Shown here piece after piece: positions 1-11,094 of a DNA stretch of 64,000 nucleotides. The stretch's first letter is position 1; each line of letters begins with the position of its first letter. The notes beneath the pieces were generated by a model, which searched no databases, was not told where the DNA came from, and was given only the letters and a program-made list of their open reading frames with translations. The translations under genes and the position numbers were made by a program. Source of the DNA: Primula veris (taxonomy: Eukaryota; Streptophyta; Magnoliopsida; Ericales; Primulaceae); NCBI GenBank assembly GCA_963682055.1, contig OY821741.1, positions 11,319,697-11,383,696 on the forward strand, in the 5' to 3' direction.

Positions 1-240
1 TATATATGTGATTTCTTTATTCCTGTTTTGTACCTTTCCATTGCCGTATTGCTATTTAATAGATTGGATCGATTTTTCCTTGCCAAATCATTTGTTATTT
101 CGTTATTCCTGTTTTGAAAATGCTTCTTGTTGATATTTTGTTGTTTAGATTGATTCTCCTTCATTGTTTTAGCCAATTTATATTGCATCGCCGTCGTAAA
201 GTGGACCTGAATAATTCCTTGCATTGTACCTGCATATAAA
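1..240. other. Gypsy 3' non-coding region, beyond the repeat
   Basis: T-rich sequence with no frame of interest and no similarity by eye to the 5' LTR at 6714-7282, so the window starts inside the element before its 3' LTR. Confidence 0.6.
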
Positions 241-602
241 TTTCATAGTATTCCTAGGCGTTCCTTCGGTAACACGCCATGTTGGGAATTTCATAGTATT
301 CCTAGGCGTTCCTTCGGTAACACGCCATGTTGGGAATTTCATCGTATTCCTAGGCACTTCGGCCATGTTGGGAATTTCATAGTATCCCTAGACGTTCCTT
401 CGGTAACACGCCATTTACGGGATTTCATAGTATGCCTAGACGTTCCTTTGGTAACACGCCATTTACGGACTTTCATTGTATTCCTAGGCACTTCGGCCAT
501 GCTGGGAATTTCATAGTATCCCTAGACGTTCCTTCGGTAACACGCCATTTACGGGATTTCATAGTATTTCTAGGCACTTTGGCCATGTTGAGAATCTCAT
601 GG
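241..602 (-). repeat. 48/38-bp tandem repeats in the gypsy 3' region
   Basis: Nine phased starts (241, 289, 337, 375, 423, 471, 509, 557, 595) of a unit beginning TTTCATAGTATTCCTAG on the plus strand. Spacings are 48, 48, 38, 48, 48, 38, 48 and 38 bases. Long units carry GTTCCTTCGGTAACACG; short units have the reduced form CACTTCGG, so short units appear to be long units with an internal loss. The array lies between the integrase end and the missing 3' LTR. Confidence 0.9.
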
Positions 603-715
603 TATTAGTAGACAGCATAATAATATATTTTATTCATTCAAAAGAAGAAAGATAATGCCATTAAGCAAGAAGGGTAAGGTAGCACCTGTACTTGTACTTG
701 TATTCGGAGCATTGC

Positions 716-1006
716 CTATACGTAGTACTTCTTTAGGTTAGCCACGTTCCAAGAATTCTTTTCCCCTCGGCTGTTGGCGAACAGGACGCTTTTGATTTTG
801 TAAGAGACTGGACTTGTTCGCTTGACGATTTCGTATGGGCCTTCCCAGGTAGGGCTCAGTTTGCCATGTATTTCGTTGCGGGTATAGACCGTCACTCGTC
901 GCAGCACCAGTTCTCCTACCATGAATTCTTTAGATCCTTTTACTCTCTTGTCATAGGTTTGCTTTACGCTTTGTTGGTATTTAGCTAAGGTAAGGGCCGC
1001 TATCTC
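716..1006 (-). pseudogene. Integrase C-terminal domain, separated by a stop
   Basis: In the same frame as pol, about 97 codons continue below the TGA at 1007-1009 and end at 716. They include the GPY-like motif (GKLSPTWEGPYEIVK) that closes Ty3/gypsy integrases, followed by a short tail. This is the natural end of the gag-pol frame, whose full span 716-6634 is 1,973 codons including the internal stops. Confidence 0.85.
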
Positions 1007-4000
1007 TCATTTCTCGTCTATCATGTCGAGCTCTTCTCTCATTCTTTGTTCATTATTTCCCTGCTCGACCAACGTTGTTCGGAGCGTAGGTAGCCCGATC
1101 TCTGTCGGTATGACGGCCTCAACACCGTATGCTAAGCTAAACGGGGTTTCCTTGGTGCCCGTCTTGGGTGTAGTTCGGCACGACCATAAAACGTTGAGTA
1201 GCCGCTCGGGCCACCTCCCCTTTGCTTGTTCAAGGGTGGTCTTGATGCCGTCTAATATGGTTCGGTTTGACACTTCGGCTTGCCCGTTCCCTTGTGGGTA
1301 TGTCGGCGTCGAATAGAATTTTCGGATACCGAGTTCCTCGTACCACAGCTGTAAATTGGCATCTTTGAACTGGGTTCCGTTGTCGGCGACTATAGCGTAC
1401 GGTATTCCGAACCTAGTTATGATGTATTCCCAAATGAATTGTTTGACGTTGCTGGCTTTGATTTCTCGGAGGGGTTTAGCTTCGACCCATTTGGTGAAAT
1501 AATCAGTTGCAACGATCAGATATTCCACATTCCCAGGTGCTCTTGGGAGTTTACCGACCAAATCGATTGCCCATTGAGCGAACGGCCATGGTGCTGATAC
1601 CGGGGTCATCATAGATGAAGGGAGCCGTGGTATCTTGGCGAATCGTTGGCACTTGTCGCATCGTTGGACGTATGCATCGGCGTCTCGCTTGATATAGGGC
1701 CACCAATATCCTTGGGTCACTGCCTTGTTTGCAAGGGATCGCCCTTTGAAGTGTGCTCCGCAAGATCCTTCGTGGATTTCTTCCAAGACCGGCAGTTGTA
1801 GTTCGGTCGGGACGCACAGTAGATGTGGTCCCCGGTAACTGGATTTGTATAGTTTATCGTCCTCGGATAGCCAGAAGCGAGGAGCTTTTCTTGTAATTTT
1901 CAGCGCTTTTATCTTGTCGACCGGAAGCGTTCCATTTCGCAGATAATGGGTCATGTCCTCCATCCATCCTAGTTCGTACTGTATCGATGTCACCCGGTTT
2001 ACCCTTTTTATTATGCTCGGGGTCGGCAGTAGTTCCACTGTGATCGACCGGGTGTCGGTCAATGTTAGTGTCGAGGCTAGGGTGGCCAATGCATCGGCAT
2101 GTGCATTCTCGGTGCGATTGATTCTTACTAACTCGCACTGTTCGAAGGTTGCCATCAAGCTTTGGACTTTCTCTTGGTAGAGGATCATTCTATCATCTTT
2201 CGCTTGGTACTCGCCGATGGCTTGATTGACGATGAGCATGGAGTCTGAACTTGCAATTAAGTGGGGGCATCCGAGGGACCGGGCAATAAGCATGCCATTT
2301 ATCATGGCCTCGTATTCTGCCTCATTGTTGGTAGCTCGGAAGCCCAGTTTTATGCTTTTTTCGATGATTGCTCCCTCGCTGGACTTTAGGACGATCCCTG
2401 CTCCTGATCCGTCCTTGGTGGCTGATCCGTCGACATGTATCTGCCAGTGTGATTGTGGAGAGAGTGCCAAAGGCTCGTCATAGCCTTCAGTGAATTCTGC
2501 GATGAAATCGGCCAGGACTTGTCCCTTTATGGCGTGGCGGGGTGCGAACTCGATATGAAATTGGGATAGCTCGACCCCCCAGGCGGCAACTCGGCCGCTA
2601 ATGTCCGTCCGTCGAAGCGACTCTTTAATATGAAATTTTGTGTATACCCGGACCTGATGAGCTATGAAATAGTGTGGCAACTTTCTGGTTGCGACGACCA
2701 ATGCCAGACATAGCTTTTCCAAGGGTAGATAACGTGTTTCGGCTTCGACCAGAGTCTTGCTGACGAAGTAGATCGGAAATTGTTCGCGACCTTCTTCTCT
2801 CAGGATGACCACGCTCACAGCTGTAGAGGAAACTGCTAGGTAGCATGCCAGAATGTCTCCTCTGTTCGGCCTTACTAGCAGTGGCAATGTCCTCAAGTAC
2901 TCTTTGAGATTGTTGAATGAAGCTTCACATCCCGGGTCCCAGACGAATTTTCTATCCTTCTTGAGTGATTCGAAAAATGGCCGTCCCTTATCTGCGGATC
3001 GGCTAATGAACCTGCTCAGCGCGGCCATCATTCCCGTGAGCTCTTGTACCTGTTTCTTATTCTTTGGCGCTGCCAGGTTTCGTAGAGCCGTTATTTGATC
3101 GGGATTAGCCTCTATTCCTCGTCGGCTAACCATATGTCCCAAGAATTTCCCTTTGCTGATGCCAAATGCACACTTGCTCGCATTGAGTTTCAGTTTGTGC
3201 TCGCCCAGCGTTCGGAAAACGTCCCTGATATCTTGAAGGTGGGATGTGGCTCTTTCGCTTTTGACGACCATGTCGTCTATGTATACCTCCATTGTTTTCC
3301 CTATATGATCTCGACATACCCTTGTTATCATCCTTTGGTATGTTGCTCCTGCATTGCGTAGGCCGAACGGCATTACCGTATAGCAATAATTTCCCAAAGG
3401 TGAGATAAACGAAGTCTTTTCTTGATCTTCGCGGGCGAGGGGAATTTGATGGTATCCTGAGTACGCGTCAAGGAAGGTCATCCGTTCTGCTCCCGCTGTT
3501 GCGTCCACCAGTTGATCGATCCTTGGAAGGGGAAAGTGGTCCCTCGGGCAGGCTTTATTGAGGTTGGTGAAGTCTATACAGACTCTCTCCTTCCCGTTCT
3601 TCTTAGGGACGACGACCGGGTTGGACAACCATTTTGGATAGTAAACCTCCCTTATGGCTCCAGCCTCCAATAGCTTTTGTACTTCAGCGATTATAGCTGC
3701 TCTGTGCTGTACAGAGACTTTTCTGCTCCTCTGTGCTATTGGATTGTACTCGGCATTCACACTTAGGTGGTGGCATGCTGTATTGGGGTCTAGGCCCGGC
3801 ATGTCTTTAGGACTCCAGGCGAATTTATCAGTGTTGTTGAGGAGGAATGCTTTCAACTCCTCGGATTCCTGTTTTGGAAGGTTGTCGCCGAGGAGGAAGT
3901 AATGCTCCTCGTCCATATCAGGGATATACACCTTCCTGAGTGTCTCTCCTACTTGTTCTTCGACCACCCTTTCGGTTTTGGATATTTGGTTGATCAGCTT

Positions 4001-4165
4001 CTTTGTGCTGGTGGGTTGTTCCACAGTGCTTCGTTGTTTTTGGAGAGTCGCGGTGATGTCTTCGCAGCGTCTTGAATCTTCTTGACATCCTCTGGCTGTC
4101 TCGATTGCTCCCCTATCATTTAGGTATTTGACCTTTTGGTGATAGGTCGAGGGTATGGCCTTCAT
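1007..4165 (-). pseudogene. Pol: reverse transcriptase, RNase H, second RNase H, integrase
   Basis: A 1,052-codon open stretch. The reverse transcriptase contains the catalytic YIDD box (VYIDDMVVKS). The RT-linked RNase H follows, then a second RNase H-like domain (IHVDGSA, EAEYEA, SSDSMLIVNQ). The integrase has an HHCC zinc finger (HEGSCGAHF ... CDKCQR) and the DDE core (WAIDLVG, VADNGTQF, then a glutamate in NGQAEVSNR). The stretch ends at a TGA (1007-1009) before the integrase C-terminal domain, which resumes in the same frame. Catalytic residues look intact; the stops make the copy non-functional without readthrough. Confidence 0.92.
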
Positions 4166-4174
4166 GGCATGTAA

Positions 4175-4480
4175 CTAAGGTCGGCCCAATATTGCGTTGT
4201 GCCCGGAGTGGTCGTCGACCACTAAGAACTCCACGGGAACCGACATGGACCCTGTTGTGACACTGAGGACGATCTTACCCAACGGTTTGGTCGTTTCGGA
4301 GATGAATCCGATAAGTGTGACATCGGTAGGCTGTAGATCTTGCAGCTTGAGTTCCATCTTGTCGAAGAGCTCCTTGTACATGATATCACAAGAGGCTCCT
4401 TGGTCGACAAGTACCCTGCTGACTGTGTCTAGGCCGATTTGTACACGGAGGTTAATGGCGTCTCCGTGGGGGTAAATCAC
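4175..4480 (-). pseudogene. Aspartic protease segment of gypsy pol
   Basis: About 100 codons with the retropepsin-like features of Ty3/gypsy: LVDQGASCDIM in place of the usual D(T/S)G(A/S) active site, and a terminal ILGRP motif. It is in frame with gag upstream and RT downstream and is cut off from RT by a TAG at 4175-4177. The glutamine in DQGAS where most relatives have S or G may be a damaged catalytic triplet, although some plant elements carry related variants. I treat this as a fragment of one gag-pol frame. Confidence 0.8.
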
Positions 4481-4519
4481 CCCTTCTTCGTCAAGATCCG
4501 AGAAAGAAATGGGCGGATG

Positions 4520-6634
4520 TCATCGTGGTGTGCATTGTCGTTTAGAGGTCGACGCCTGTGATGTCTTGGCTACTTGGCCAAAGTGGGCCAGCTGCCGTTG
4601 TCGTGATCGTTCCCCGCCTGGGCCCTTGGGTCGTGACATATGAACGACATTGATCGTTTTGCCTTGCCGGTTGTCAGATCCCTCGATGGCCAGTTGTTTG
4701 CCTTTATTCCCAGCTCCTTTGATGAACTTTGCTAGGTATCCTGCATCGCCCCACTGGTTCATTCTCCATCTCAGGTTACGGCAGTGCTCAGTGAGATGGC
4801 CATGATCCTCGTGATATGCGCAGAAGAGCTTGGAATCTCTCTGTTTGGGGGGAGAGATGATCGGTTGTGGTCGGGAATACCAACTTTCCCTGCATATATC
4901 CTTGAGGATATCTTCTGCAGACAGGTTGAAAGTGTATCGCAGCTCGACCGGTCCGAAAGTGTTTCGGTGTTCCCTCTCTTGGGGCCGAACCTGTTGAAAT
5001 GGCTTGGGTGGCATCGGGTAGGCGAGCTGGAGCGGTTTATGTTCGTTGGTCTGTGTTGGGTATGCGATCTGGAGCGGTTTGGGCTCTAGTGCTCGTGGTC
5101 GCTCTCCCCTGCTATGGACCTCGGGCTCTTTGCCCCTTCTGGTCGGTTGGAATGCTTCTCCCTGGTTATTTCTAACTCTTTTGCGACCCACCTGTGCCTC
5201 GCGGACCGACTCTCTTCTCGGTAGAGTCCGGTTGAGGAAACGCAATTCGTCGTTTTTATCGGTGAGGTGGGTACAATAGGCTAGCAGGGAATCAGTGGTT
5301 GGAAAGTTTTTGCCTATGAACTTCCTTCTCGCCCAATAGCCATTAGGGATGGAATTGATAAAGTTTTGGATGGCTATATTATTGGCATATCGTGGAATCT
5401 GGTTTGCTACGTCGATAAAACGTATGCAGTAATCGTTGAGCCTTTCATTTGGCATCATCGTCATTTTAAGAAGGGTTTCGATACTAACCTTCTTTTTCCG
5501 ATGAGCAGCGTATCGGGTGGAGTACGCTCTTAGCAGTTCTGCCCAGTTTCTAATGGAGCCCCGTGGTAAGTTATGATACCATGACGAAGCCTCTTGACCC
5601 AAGCTGTTTTTGAAAAATTTGCACATCAGTGCATGGTCATCACTCCACAGTTCCATCTTCGTCTTGTAGTGCCTCAGATGGTCGATAGGGCAACTCTTCC
5701 CGTCATAGAGCCTGAATTCGGGGATGACGAATCCCATAGGATTGCGGTACCGCGTGATCTGTTCAGCACACGGGGTTTCTTGGCATACATTCCAAGCCTG
5801 TTGGAACGCGTCATCCGTGACTTGGTAGGGGGGAGGGTATCCTCCCTGATGTGGTGGTGGGCCATATCTCTCCCCGATCCTGTATTCGGGATATCTATCG
5901 TCCTTCGTGTTTGTGTGGACACGTTCCATATGAGTGTTCGGATGGACGATAGTTATTGGGACATTGCCCCCTTGGTGGGGGACTCTTGTATCGGGTCGCC
6001 GACCCGCTGCCTCCAGGGCGGCCCTGTAGGCAGAATCTTCCACTTCATGGCGTGGGTCTTTGTCGGGTTGGATAACTGGCAATACGATGCCGGCCGCTGT
6101 CATGGCCGTCATGCATGCCGCCAGCTGAGCTTGTAGCTGGGTGTAGTTCCTTTCATCGGCTAATGGAACGACATGTTGTACCTCCACTGTGGGTGGTGTA
6201 ATCATCCTCGGAGAATTAGTCGGCAGTCGGGGCGACCGTCCGAGTACATGATCCTCGGGCATGCCAAACTGATGGGCCTCGTCTGTTTGTAAACGAGCAC
6301 CGGAGTTGACCGAGGCCGTAGGCAATGGGACTCTTGAGCTCGGCCCTGCTTGGGACCCGGTTAAGCGTCTTCGTGCACGCCTTAATACGGGCACGTCTTG
6401 TTCGTCCTCCGAGGACGAAAGGTGTTCGTCGACAATCCCTTCGATGAAAGGTCGGGGTGGTTCGACCGGTTGTTCTTGGTTGACGTAGGAGGTTGTTGGT
6501 TGGTTTCCGGATTGGATAGCTTCATATCTGTCGCGGATAGCGAGTAGATCGTCGAGGTCTTGTTGGCTAATTTGCGTGTTTTGGTTATTGGTCTCTACTA
6601 TCTCGGGATGGGTTTCCTCTACATTGGTAACCAT
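4520..6634 (-). CDS. Gag polyprotein part of the gypsy element
   Basis: A 704-codon reading frame. The middle holds the retrotransposon gag capsid-like region, with a tryptophan-rich stretch (SSWYHNLPRGSIRNWAEL) typical of the family. Near the C-terminus is a CX2HX4HX4C knuckle (CAYHEDHGHLTEHC), a variant of the nucleocapsid zinc knuckle common in Tat-type elements. The frame closes at a TGA (4520-4522), but the protease follows in the same frame, so the stop lies inside a gag-pol frame. It could be decay or, as reported for Ogre-type elements, a programmed gag/pro boundary. Confidence 0.9.
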   Translation of the reverse strand: MVTNVEETHPEIVETNNQNTQISQQDLDDLLAIRDRYEAIQSGNQPTTSYVNQEQPVEPPRPFIEGIVDEHLSSSEDEQDVPVLRRARRRLTGSQAGPSSRVPLPTASVNSGARLQTDEAHQFGMPEDHVLGRSPRLPTNSPRMITPPTVEVQHVVPLADERNYTQLQAQLAACMTAMTAAGIVLPVIQPDKDPRHEVEDSAYRAALEAAGRRPDTRVPHQGGNVPITIVHPNTHMERVHTNTKDDRYPEYRIGERYGPPPHQGGYPPPYQVTDDAFQQAWNVCQETPCAEQITRYRNPMGFVIPEFRLYDGKSCPIDHLRHYKTKMELWSDDHALMCKFFKNSLGQEASSWYHNLPRGSIRNWAELLRAYSTRYAAHRKKKVSIETLLKMTMMPNERLNDYCIRFIDVANQIPRYANNIAIQNFINSIPNGYWARRKFIGKNFPTTDSLLAYCTHLTDKNDELRFLNRTLPRRESVREAQVGRKRVRNNQGEAFQPTRRGKEPEVHSRGERPRALEPKPLQIAYPTQTNEHKPLQLAYPMPPKPFQQVRPQEREHRNTFGPVELRYTFNLSAEDILKDICRESWYSRPQPIISPPKQRDSKLFCAYHEDHGHLTEHCRNLRWRMNQWGDAGYLAKFIKGAGNKGKQLAIEGSDNRQGKTINVVHMSRPKGPGGERSRQRQLAHFGQVAKTSQASTSKRQCTPR

Positions 6635-6693
6635 TGTCGCTCGTCTGGCAGAGTATTGGTATTCGAATTCTAAACTAGTTGGGAACTAGATGA

Positions 6694-6711
6694 TTCCCGG
6701 AGACGGCGCCA
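6694..6711 (-). other. Primer binding site, tRNA-Asp-like
   Basis: On the minus strand the 18 bases start TGGCGCCGT and continue CTCCGGGAA, directly after the LTR and a 2-base spacer. The first nine bases are complementary to the 3' end of plant tRNA-Asp (ending ACGGCGCCA, recalled from known tRNA sequence). The remainder matches with a few mismatches, so the primer tRNA is probable and not certain. Confidence 0.7.
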
Positions 6712-6713
6712 TT

Positions 6714-7282
6714 TGATAAAGCCATAACTTTGGTCGGTCGCGTTAGGCTTTTCAACAATGATATAATGATAAATCAACCGTGAATAAATGATACTTCCTG
6801 ATCTTTATTATTGCTCGGATTGTTGTCCTTGTTCGGACTATTACATTTGCTCAGATTAGTATTTCGGTTCTACAATTATGCTCGATATAACTATTTGATC
6901 TCTCGTCTTGATCTTTCTCCTCTCTTATTCGGTGCTCGGCTGTCTTTTCTCGGTTTATTTCTCGAAGTGATATGCTTTGGTTAGTTTCTCTCTTTTCTTA
7001 ACTTCTCTCTATAATTTTTGGATAGATTTTCTGGTCATTTTCTAGGAGGGGTAGTTGGCTATTTATAAGCAACTGCGCCTTCTAGGATATTGACAAATGT
7101 CTTCATCCCAGGGGTTTTTCAGACAAGGGTCCCCCTTTGATTGGGCTTGGGCTTTTGGGTTGTAGCACATCAATTCCTATAAAAGGTATGAGATGACCCA
7201 TTTAAGCGTTGGATACCCAGTTATAAAGTGGGTTGATTATGACCCGAATAAAATATTCGGGTCTGATTTTTATGTTCTATCA
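6714..7282 (-). repeat. 5' LTR of the gypsy element
   Basis: A 569-bp segment bounded by short inverted ends: it begins TGATAAAG on the plus strand at 6714 and ends TTCTATCA at 7282, giving TG...CA on the element's own strand. The inner end lies two bases from the primer binding site, as expected for a 5' LTR. Outside it the sequence changes to AT-rich DNA at 7283. The outer boundary is inferred from the inverted termini only, because no second LTR is in the window for alignment. Confidence 0.75.
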
Positions 7283-7448
7283 GCGCAAGTGGTGACAATT
7301 AAGTTGTAACATAGAAAAATCAGTAGTGCAAACTTATTTTGTCGTACTACCTAAAAATATATATTCAAATGGATACACACATTAACACACGCATACCTAT
7401 GACACATGTAATCTTTTTCATTACTTCATCCATCGGTTCTCATTTAAT

Positions 7449-7632
7449 TGTCCACTACGAAACTACGTGTAATTTTAATTGGCTTATAACTTGTGTCGAA
7501 ATGATTTTTTTTAAATATAATCATAAAATTTAACATTTGAACTATATGATCAACTTTTGAAAATTTTCATTCCGACAATTTTAATGTAAGTTCTTGGCCG
7601 ATTAAAATTGCACGTAGTTTCGTAGTGGACAA
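7449..7632. mobile_element. Fold-back MITE with ~33-bp terminal inverted repeats
   Basis: The left end ATTGTCCACTACGAAACTAC (7449 on) and the right end GTAGTTTCGTAGTGGACAAT (to 7632) are reverse complements over about 33 bases with few mismatches. The interior is AT-rich and has no coding capacity. Related sequence recurs immediately after (7633-7710), at about 14620-14795, at 53335-53520 and at 62160-62330, so this is one member of a dispersed family. Confidence 0.75.
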
Positions 7633-7710
7633 TTAAATTTCGACAATTTTGATATAAGTTCTTGACCGCTCAAAATTGCATGTAGTTTCGTAATGAACAA
7701 TTAAATATAA

Positions 7711-9630
7711 ACATAGTTTGAGTGGCACTCAAGAACACTAAATAGAGGTACAGCTTGACATTCTTATTCAGAGTGGATAATGAGTAAGAGGTCTTATATA
7801 GTGTGTTAAATTTAATTGCCTCATCTATATAAGACTTGTTGGAATAGTTGAGTTGCACCTAAGCTAGTTCGAATATCCCAATGTCAAAAATCAGAACAAG
7901 AAAAAATGTTTCCTACATGTACTATATTATACTACGAGCTAAAAATGGTTAAATCACCGCATATTGAGAAAAAATGGAAAATTTTCCATTATTATAGTCA
8001 TTGAGCACCTCACATAATTACAAAAAAATATAAACATGCAATTGAGCCTCACTCACATTTAAATATTGATTCCGCCACCTTGTACACCAAATAATTATCA
8101 AAATTATGAGAAAACACGGATCAGTTTATCATGGCAATTTGTGTCCTTTTTTTGTTATTGCCAATACCGTTTAAGAATTGGTAAATAATACTTATAATGA
8201 TAACTGGAATTTAGTTCACAATCATTTATATTCAATTGATAAATTCCCAAGATATCACACATTCCAATGTTGATCTCTTGATAATGACAAGTCGTATTCT
8301 TTTATACTAATTGGTGATGTGTACAAGTCTACATTGGATAGTAGTTGGGTAACTCTAATTAATGTATTCATTTTTTATTTAGCGGTCACCACCTAGCTAC
8401 TCTTAATTATACTTCGTAGTATATTATTATGGTGAGTATATATGTAAAGTTAAAACGTGCTACATCACACTTGTGTCCTACGTGCTAAACAACAGGTAAA
8501 TAAAATAACTATAAAACTCTCACTAAATTACTCGTTAAATCGATTCAAATTTTTATCAAAAGTTTCATTAAATATAATCTCGAAAATCACGTTCTACAAA
8601 GAAACTTAATATCTTATAAGATAAAATAAAAATATAATCGCAACGGAATTAACACATAATCTTAAAGTCATGTTTGGTTCCCAAACTGACTCGATATCAA
8701 CTCTAATTAACTGCTCGTTAAACTGAAAACATTTTTAAAAGAGAGTGATGAGTTAAACGAATTTAATGAGAGAAAAAGACTCACAATATATAATACATGA
8801 CGAAAATAAATTTTCTTTTTCAGTTTCTTACAAAATAATGTTTTATTTAATAAAAATTATCAATGCATAACTATTTAGAAATCACTTGAATATAAAAGAT
8901 AAATAAACTCTTTTCTTTTTTTTCTTTTATCAAGATTAGACCCATTTTCAAACCATAATAATAATAAAAATCTTTTTTTTTTCTTTTTATATGATAAAAG
9001 TAAATATGATAACATGTATATCTTATGTTACCAAGTGGATTGACTTATTCAATCATTTACCGTCTATCTTTTTCTCTACTGTATAAACCGTACATGCACT
9101 TCGTAATTAAGGTCACAACAACTTGACGGTCGAGTCTCTTCCTTAACACGATTCGGTTAACGAATACATGTACAATCATTAAATTAACCGTTGAGAACTA
9201 AACTATTTCGTTTAGTTGTTAATGTCACCCCACTTTCTCTCCCCTTAATAGGTGATTCTCCGTTAGAAGATATAAACTCATTCTGTTTATACATATTCAA
9301 TGTATATAATCACTTTTTTTCCATTCATTCATTTCTCTCTTTCGATATTTATTTGTTTTCATAATTATATAAAATCAATGTTTACATATATAAATAGTAT
9401 TTGGAAAATAATACCCATGAACCTGTAAAACATTATCAAAAGATGCAACGTAATATTTATAATAGGAAAACAAAACTCACTTAGCTGATTCGGATTCTCA
9501 TTAACCCGACTAACCAAATACACTTATGAAGGAAGTACCAGCAACCTTGATATATAGCAATCAAAATGAAAAAAATCCGCTAGGTTATCCAGTCACCCTC
9601 TTTCGGCCCTTTACGATGCGTTTTTATGGT
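7711..9630. other. AT-rich intergenic DNA, no gene seen
   Basis: No conserved frame, splice-consistent exon or clear element was recognised. Around 8000-8100 there is a fragment (CACCTCACATAATTACAAAA ... GATTCCGCCACC) resembling the decayed element ends also seen near 32160 and 42930. Confidence 0.5.
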
Positions 9631-9635
9631 TCTTC

Positions 9636-10106
9636 TCTCTCTATCATTCTATTATAATAAGTCAACTCAAGTTAAATGAGACTAACCAATTTAGTCATTT
9701 TTTTTCCAAAAATACTCATACACCTTTATATTAATTACAATAATATCATACTCTCATAAAAATATAAAAAGTAAAAACTAATAAAACTATATATTTATCC
9801 CTCTTTAACAAATAATTTTTTTTACCAACCCAAGTCAAATGAGCATGTCCAATTTATCAACTTTTTTCCAAAAATACATCTACACCTTTATATTAATTAC
9901 AATAAAACCATACTCCCATAAAAATTTAAAAAGTAAAAACTAATAAAACTATATATTAATCCCTCTTTAACAAACATTTTTTTTAAAATTTTAAACTATA
10001 TTTTTTTTAATTATCCACATATTTAATTTTATCATAACTATACATATTTTTTATATTTTTATTGCGTTATGCGCCGCACACGCAACGCGTAGGGCACGAT
10101 TACTAG
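9636..10106 (+). mobile_element. Putative short non-autonomous Helitron
   Basis: The right end has Helitron 3' features: a stem TTGCGT/ACGCAA (10062-10067 with 10080-10085), then about 17 bases, then CTAG (10103-10106) followed by T. The left end is set only approximately where a TCTCTCTATCATTCTATTAT-like start occurs (about 9636), similar to known plant Helitron starts. The body of about 470 bp holds no coding sequence but contains a tandem duplication of about 165 bp. Helitrons leave no target-site duplication, so the left boundary needs an empty-site comparison. Confidence 0.5.
9662..9990. repeat. Tandem duplication, two ~165-bp units
   Basis: Two direct copies, starting near 9662 (CAACTCAAGTTAAATGAG) and 9826 (CAACCCAAGTCAAATGAG). 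Both continue through CACCTTTATATTAATTACAA and end in CCCTCTTTAACAAA. They differ by scattered substitutions. The pair makes up most of the interior of the putative Helitron. Confidence 0.8.
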
Positions 10107-10267
10107 TATCTATATATATGTATTGCTCTATTATTTACACAGATTTGAATGTGAAGAATATTTTGATCAGACTAAAAATTCAACACTTCTCTTATATGCA
10201 GATGAAAAGAAAATGGTTAATTAACGTTTTAATCCTCTATTCCAATTAAACTGCCCTAATTCAACCT

Positions 10268-11094
10268 TAGGTGTTGTTTGCAAATCAAGTGTTTTCCTAA
10301 AAAGTGTTGTCTGAAAAAGTGCTATTGAAAAGTGACTTATATAAAAAATACTTTAGAAAAAATTAGCGTCAGGTGGAAAAGTGCTTTTGATTTTTATAAG
10401 TTTTGTCTGCGTTTTATATGTATAAGTTCGAAATGACTTAATACCACAATAATTCATATACTACGAAAACACACATAAAAATATACTAATAAATTTTGTA
10501 TCACTTTAAAAACCAAATATTTATAAACAATTACAAAAATAAAAAAAATATCGATAAAAGCATTATTGCTAAATAAATATGCAAAAACAACCTACTGCGA
10601 ACAATAATTTTATTTTAAAAAACATTTTTAACAATTGTTATATGATGCAAGAATAGAATTTGCAATTGCGGTGGAAAAGAATCTGATGGAGGTCATCTCC
10701 TCTTGATAAGATCTACGAAATTCAACACCACGCCGAAAAAGACACGGTAACTTTGTATGAGAAGATAACTACTGATTTATAAAGATAAGAGGGGAAAATT
10801 TTAAAAATAGATTAAGAATTGAGACCAGATAAAGAGAAATTCTGCCGGACGAGAGAGAAAATAGTTCTATTAGTATAAGAGAGAGAGAAAAAAAGGGCGC
10901 ACTATATTTTTCATTTTGACTTTGTGAGAAGTCTATTTTCAGAAGTGTCAAAAAACAACTTCTCCCAACTGGGCTTCTAATGCTCCGAACTTTTTGGAAA
11001 GTGGGTTGCTTTTACTTACCAAACACTCATAATTTTGCTAGATAGGCTTCTGAATTTAGAAAGTGCTTCCAATCTGTCCGCCAAACACACCCTA
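10268..11094. mobile_element. Possible non-autonomous hAT-like element
   Basis: The ends are imperfect inverted repeats: TAGGTGTTGTTTGCAAA at 10268, and CCGCCAAACACACCCTA ending at 11094, which reads TAGGGTGTGTTTGGCGG on the other strand. Such YAGGG(T)GTGTTTGG ends are common in plant hAT-type MITEs. No 8-bp target duplication was found and no transposase frame is present, so this is tentative. Confidence 0.45.

Larger units (their letters stand above)
1..7282 (-). mobile_element. Ty3/gypsy (Tat-type) LTR retrotransposon, 3' end cut by window edge
   Basis: Read on the minus strand the order is 5' LTR, primer binding site, gag, protease, reverse transcriptase, RNase H, a second RNase H, integrase, then a repeat-rich 3' region. 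Integrase lying downstream of RT makes it Ty3/gypsy. The extra RNase H-like domain after the normal one (IHVDGSATKDGSGAG, then NNEAEYEA) is the known hallmark of the Tat lineage, which includes Ogre and Retand. No chromodomain is seen. The 3' LTR is absent, so the target-site duplication and LTR divergence cannot be measured. The gag-pol frame carries three stop codons, so this copy is defective. Confidence 0.93.

Noticed and set aside
4784..6488. Plus-strand open frames across gag
   Set aside because: They are antisense shadows of the minus-strand gag frame.
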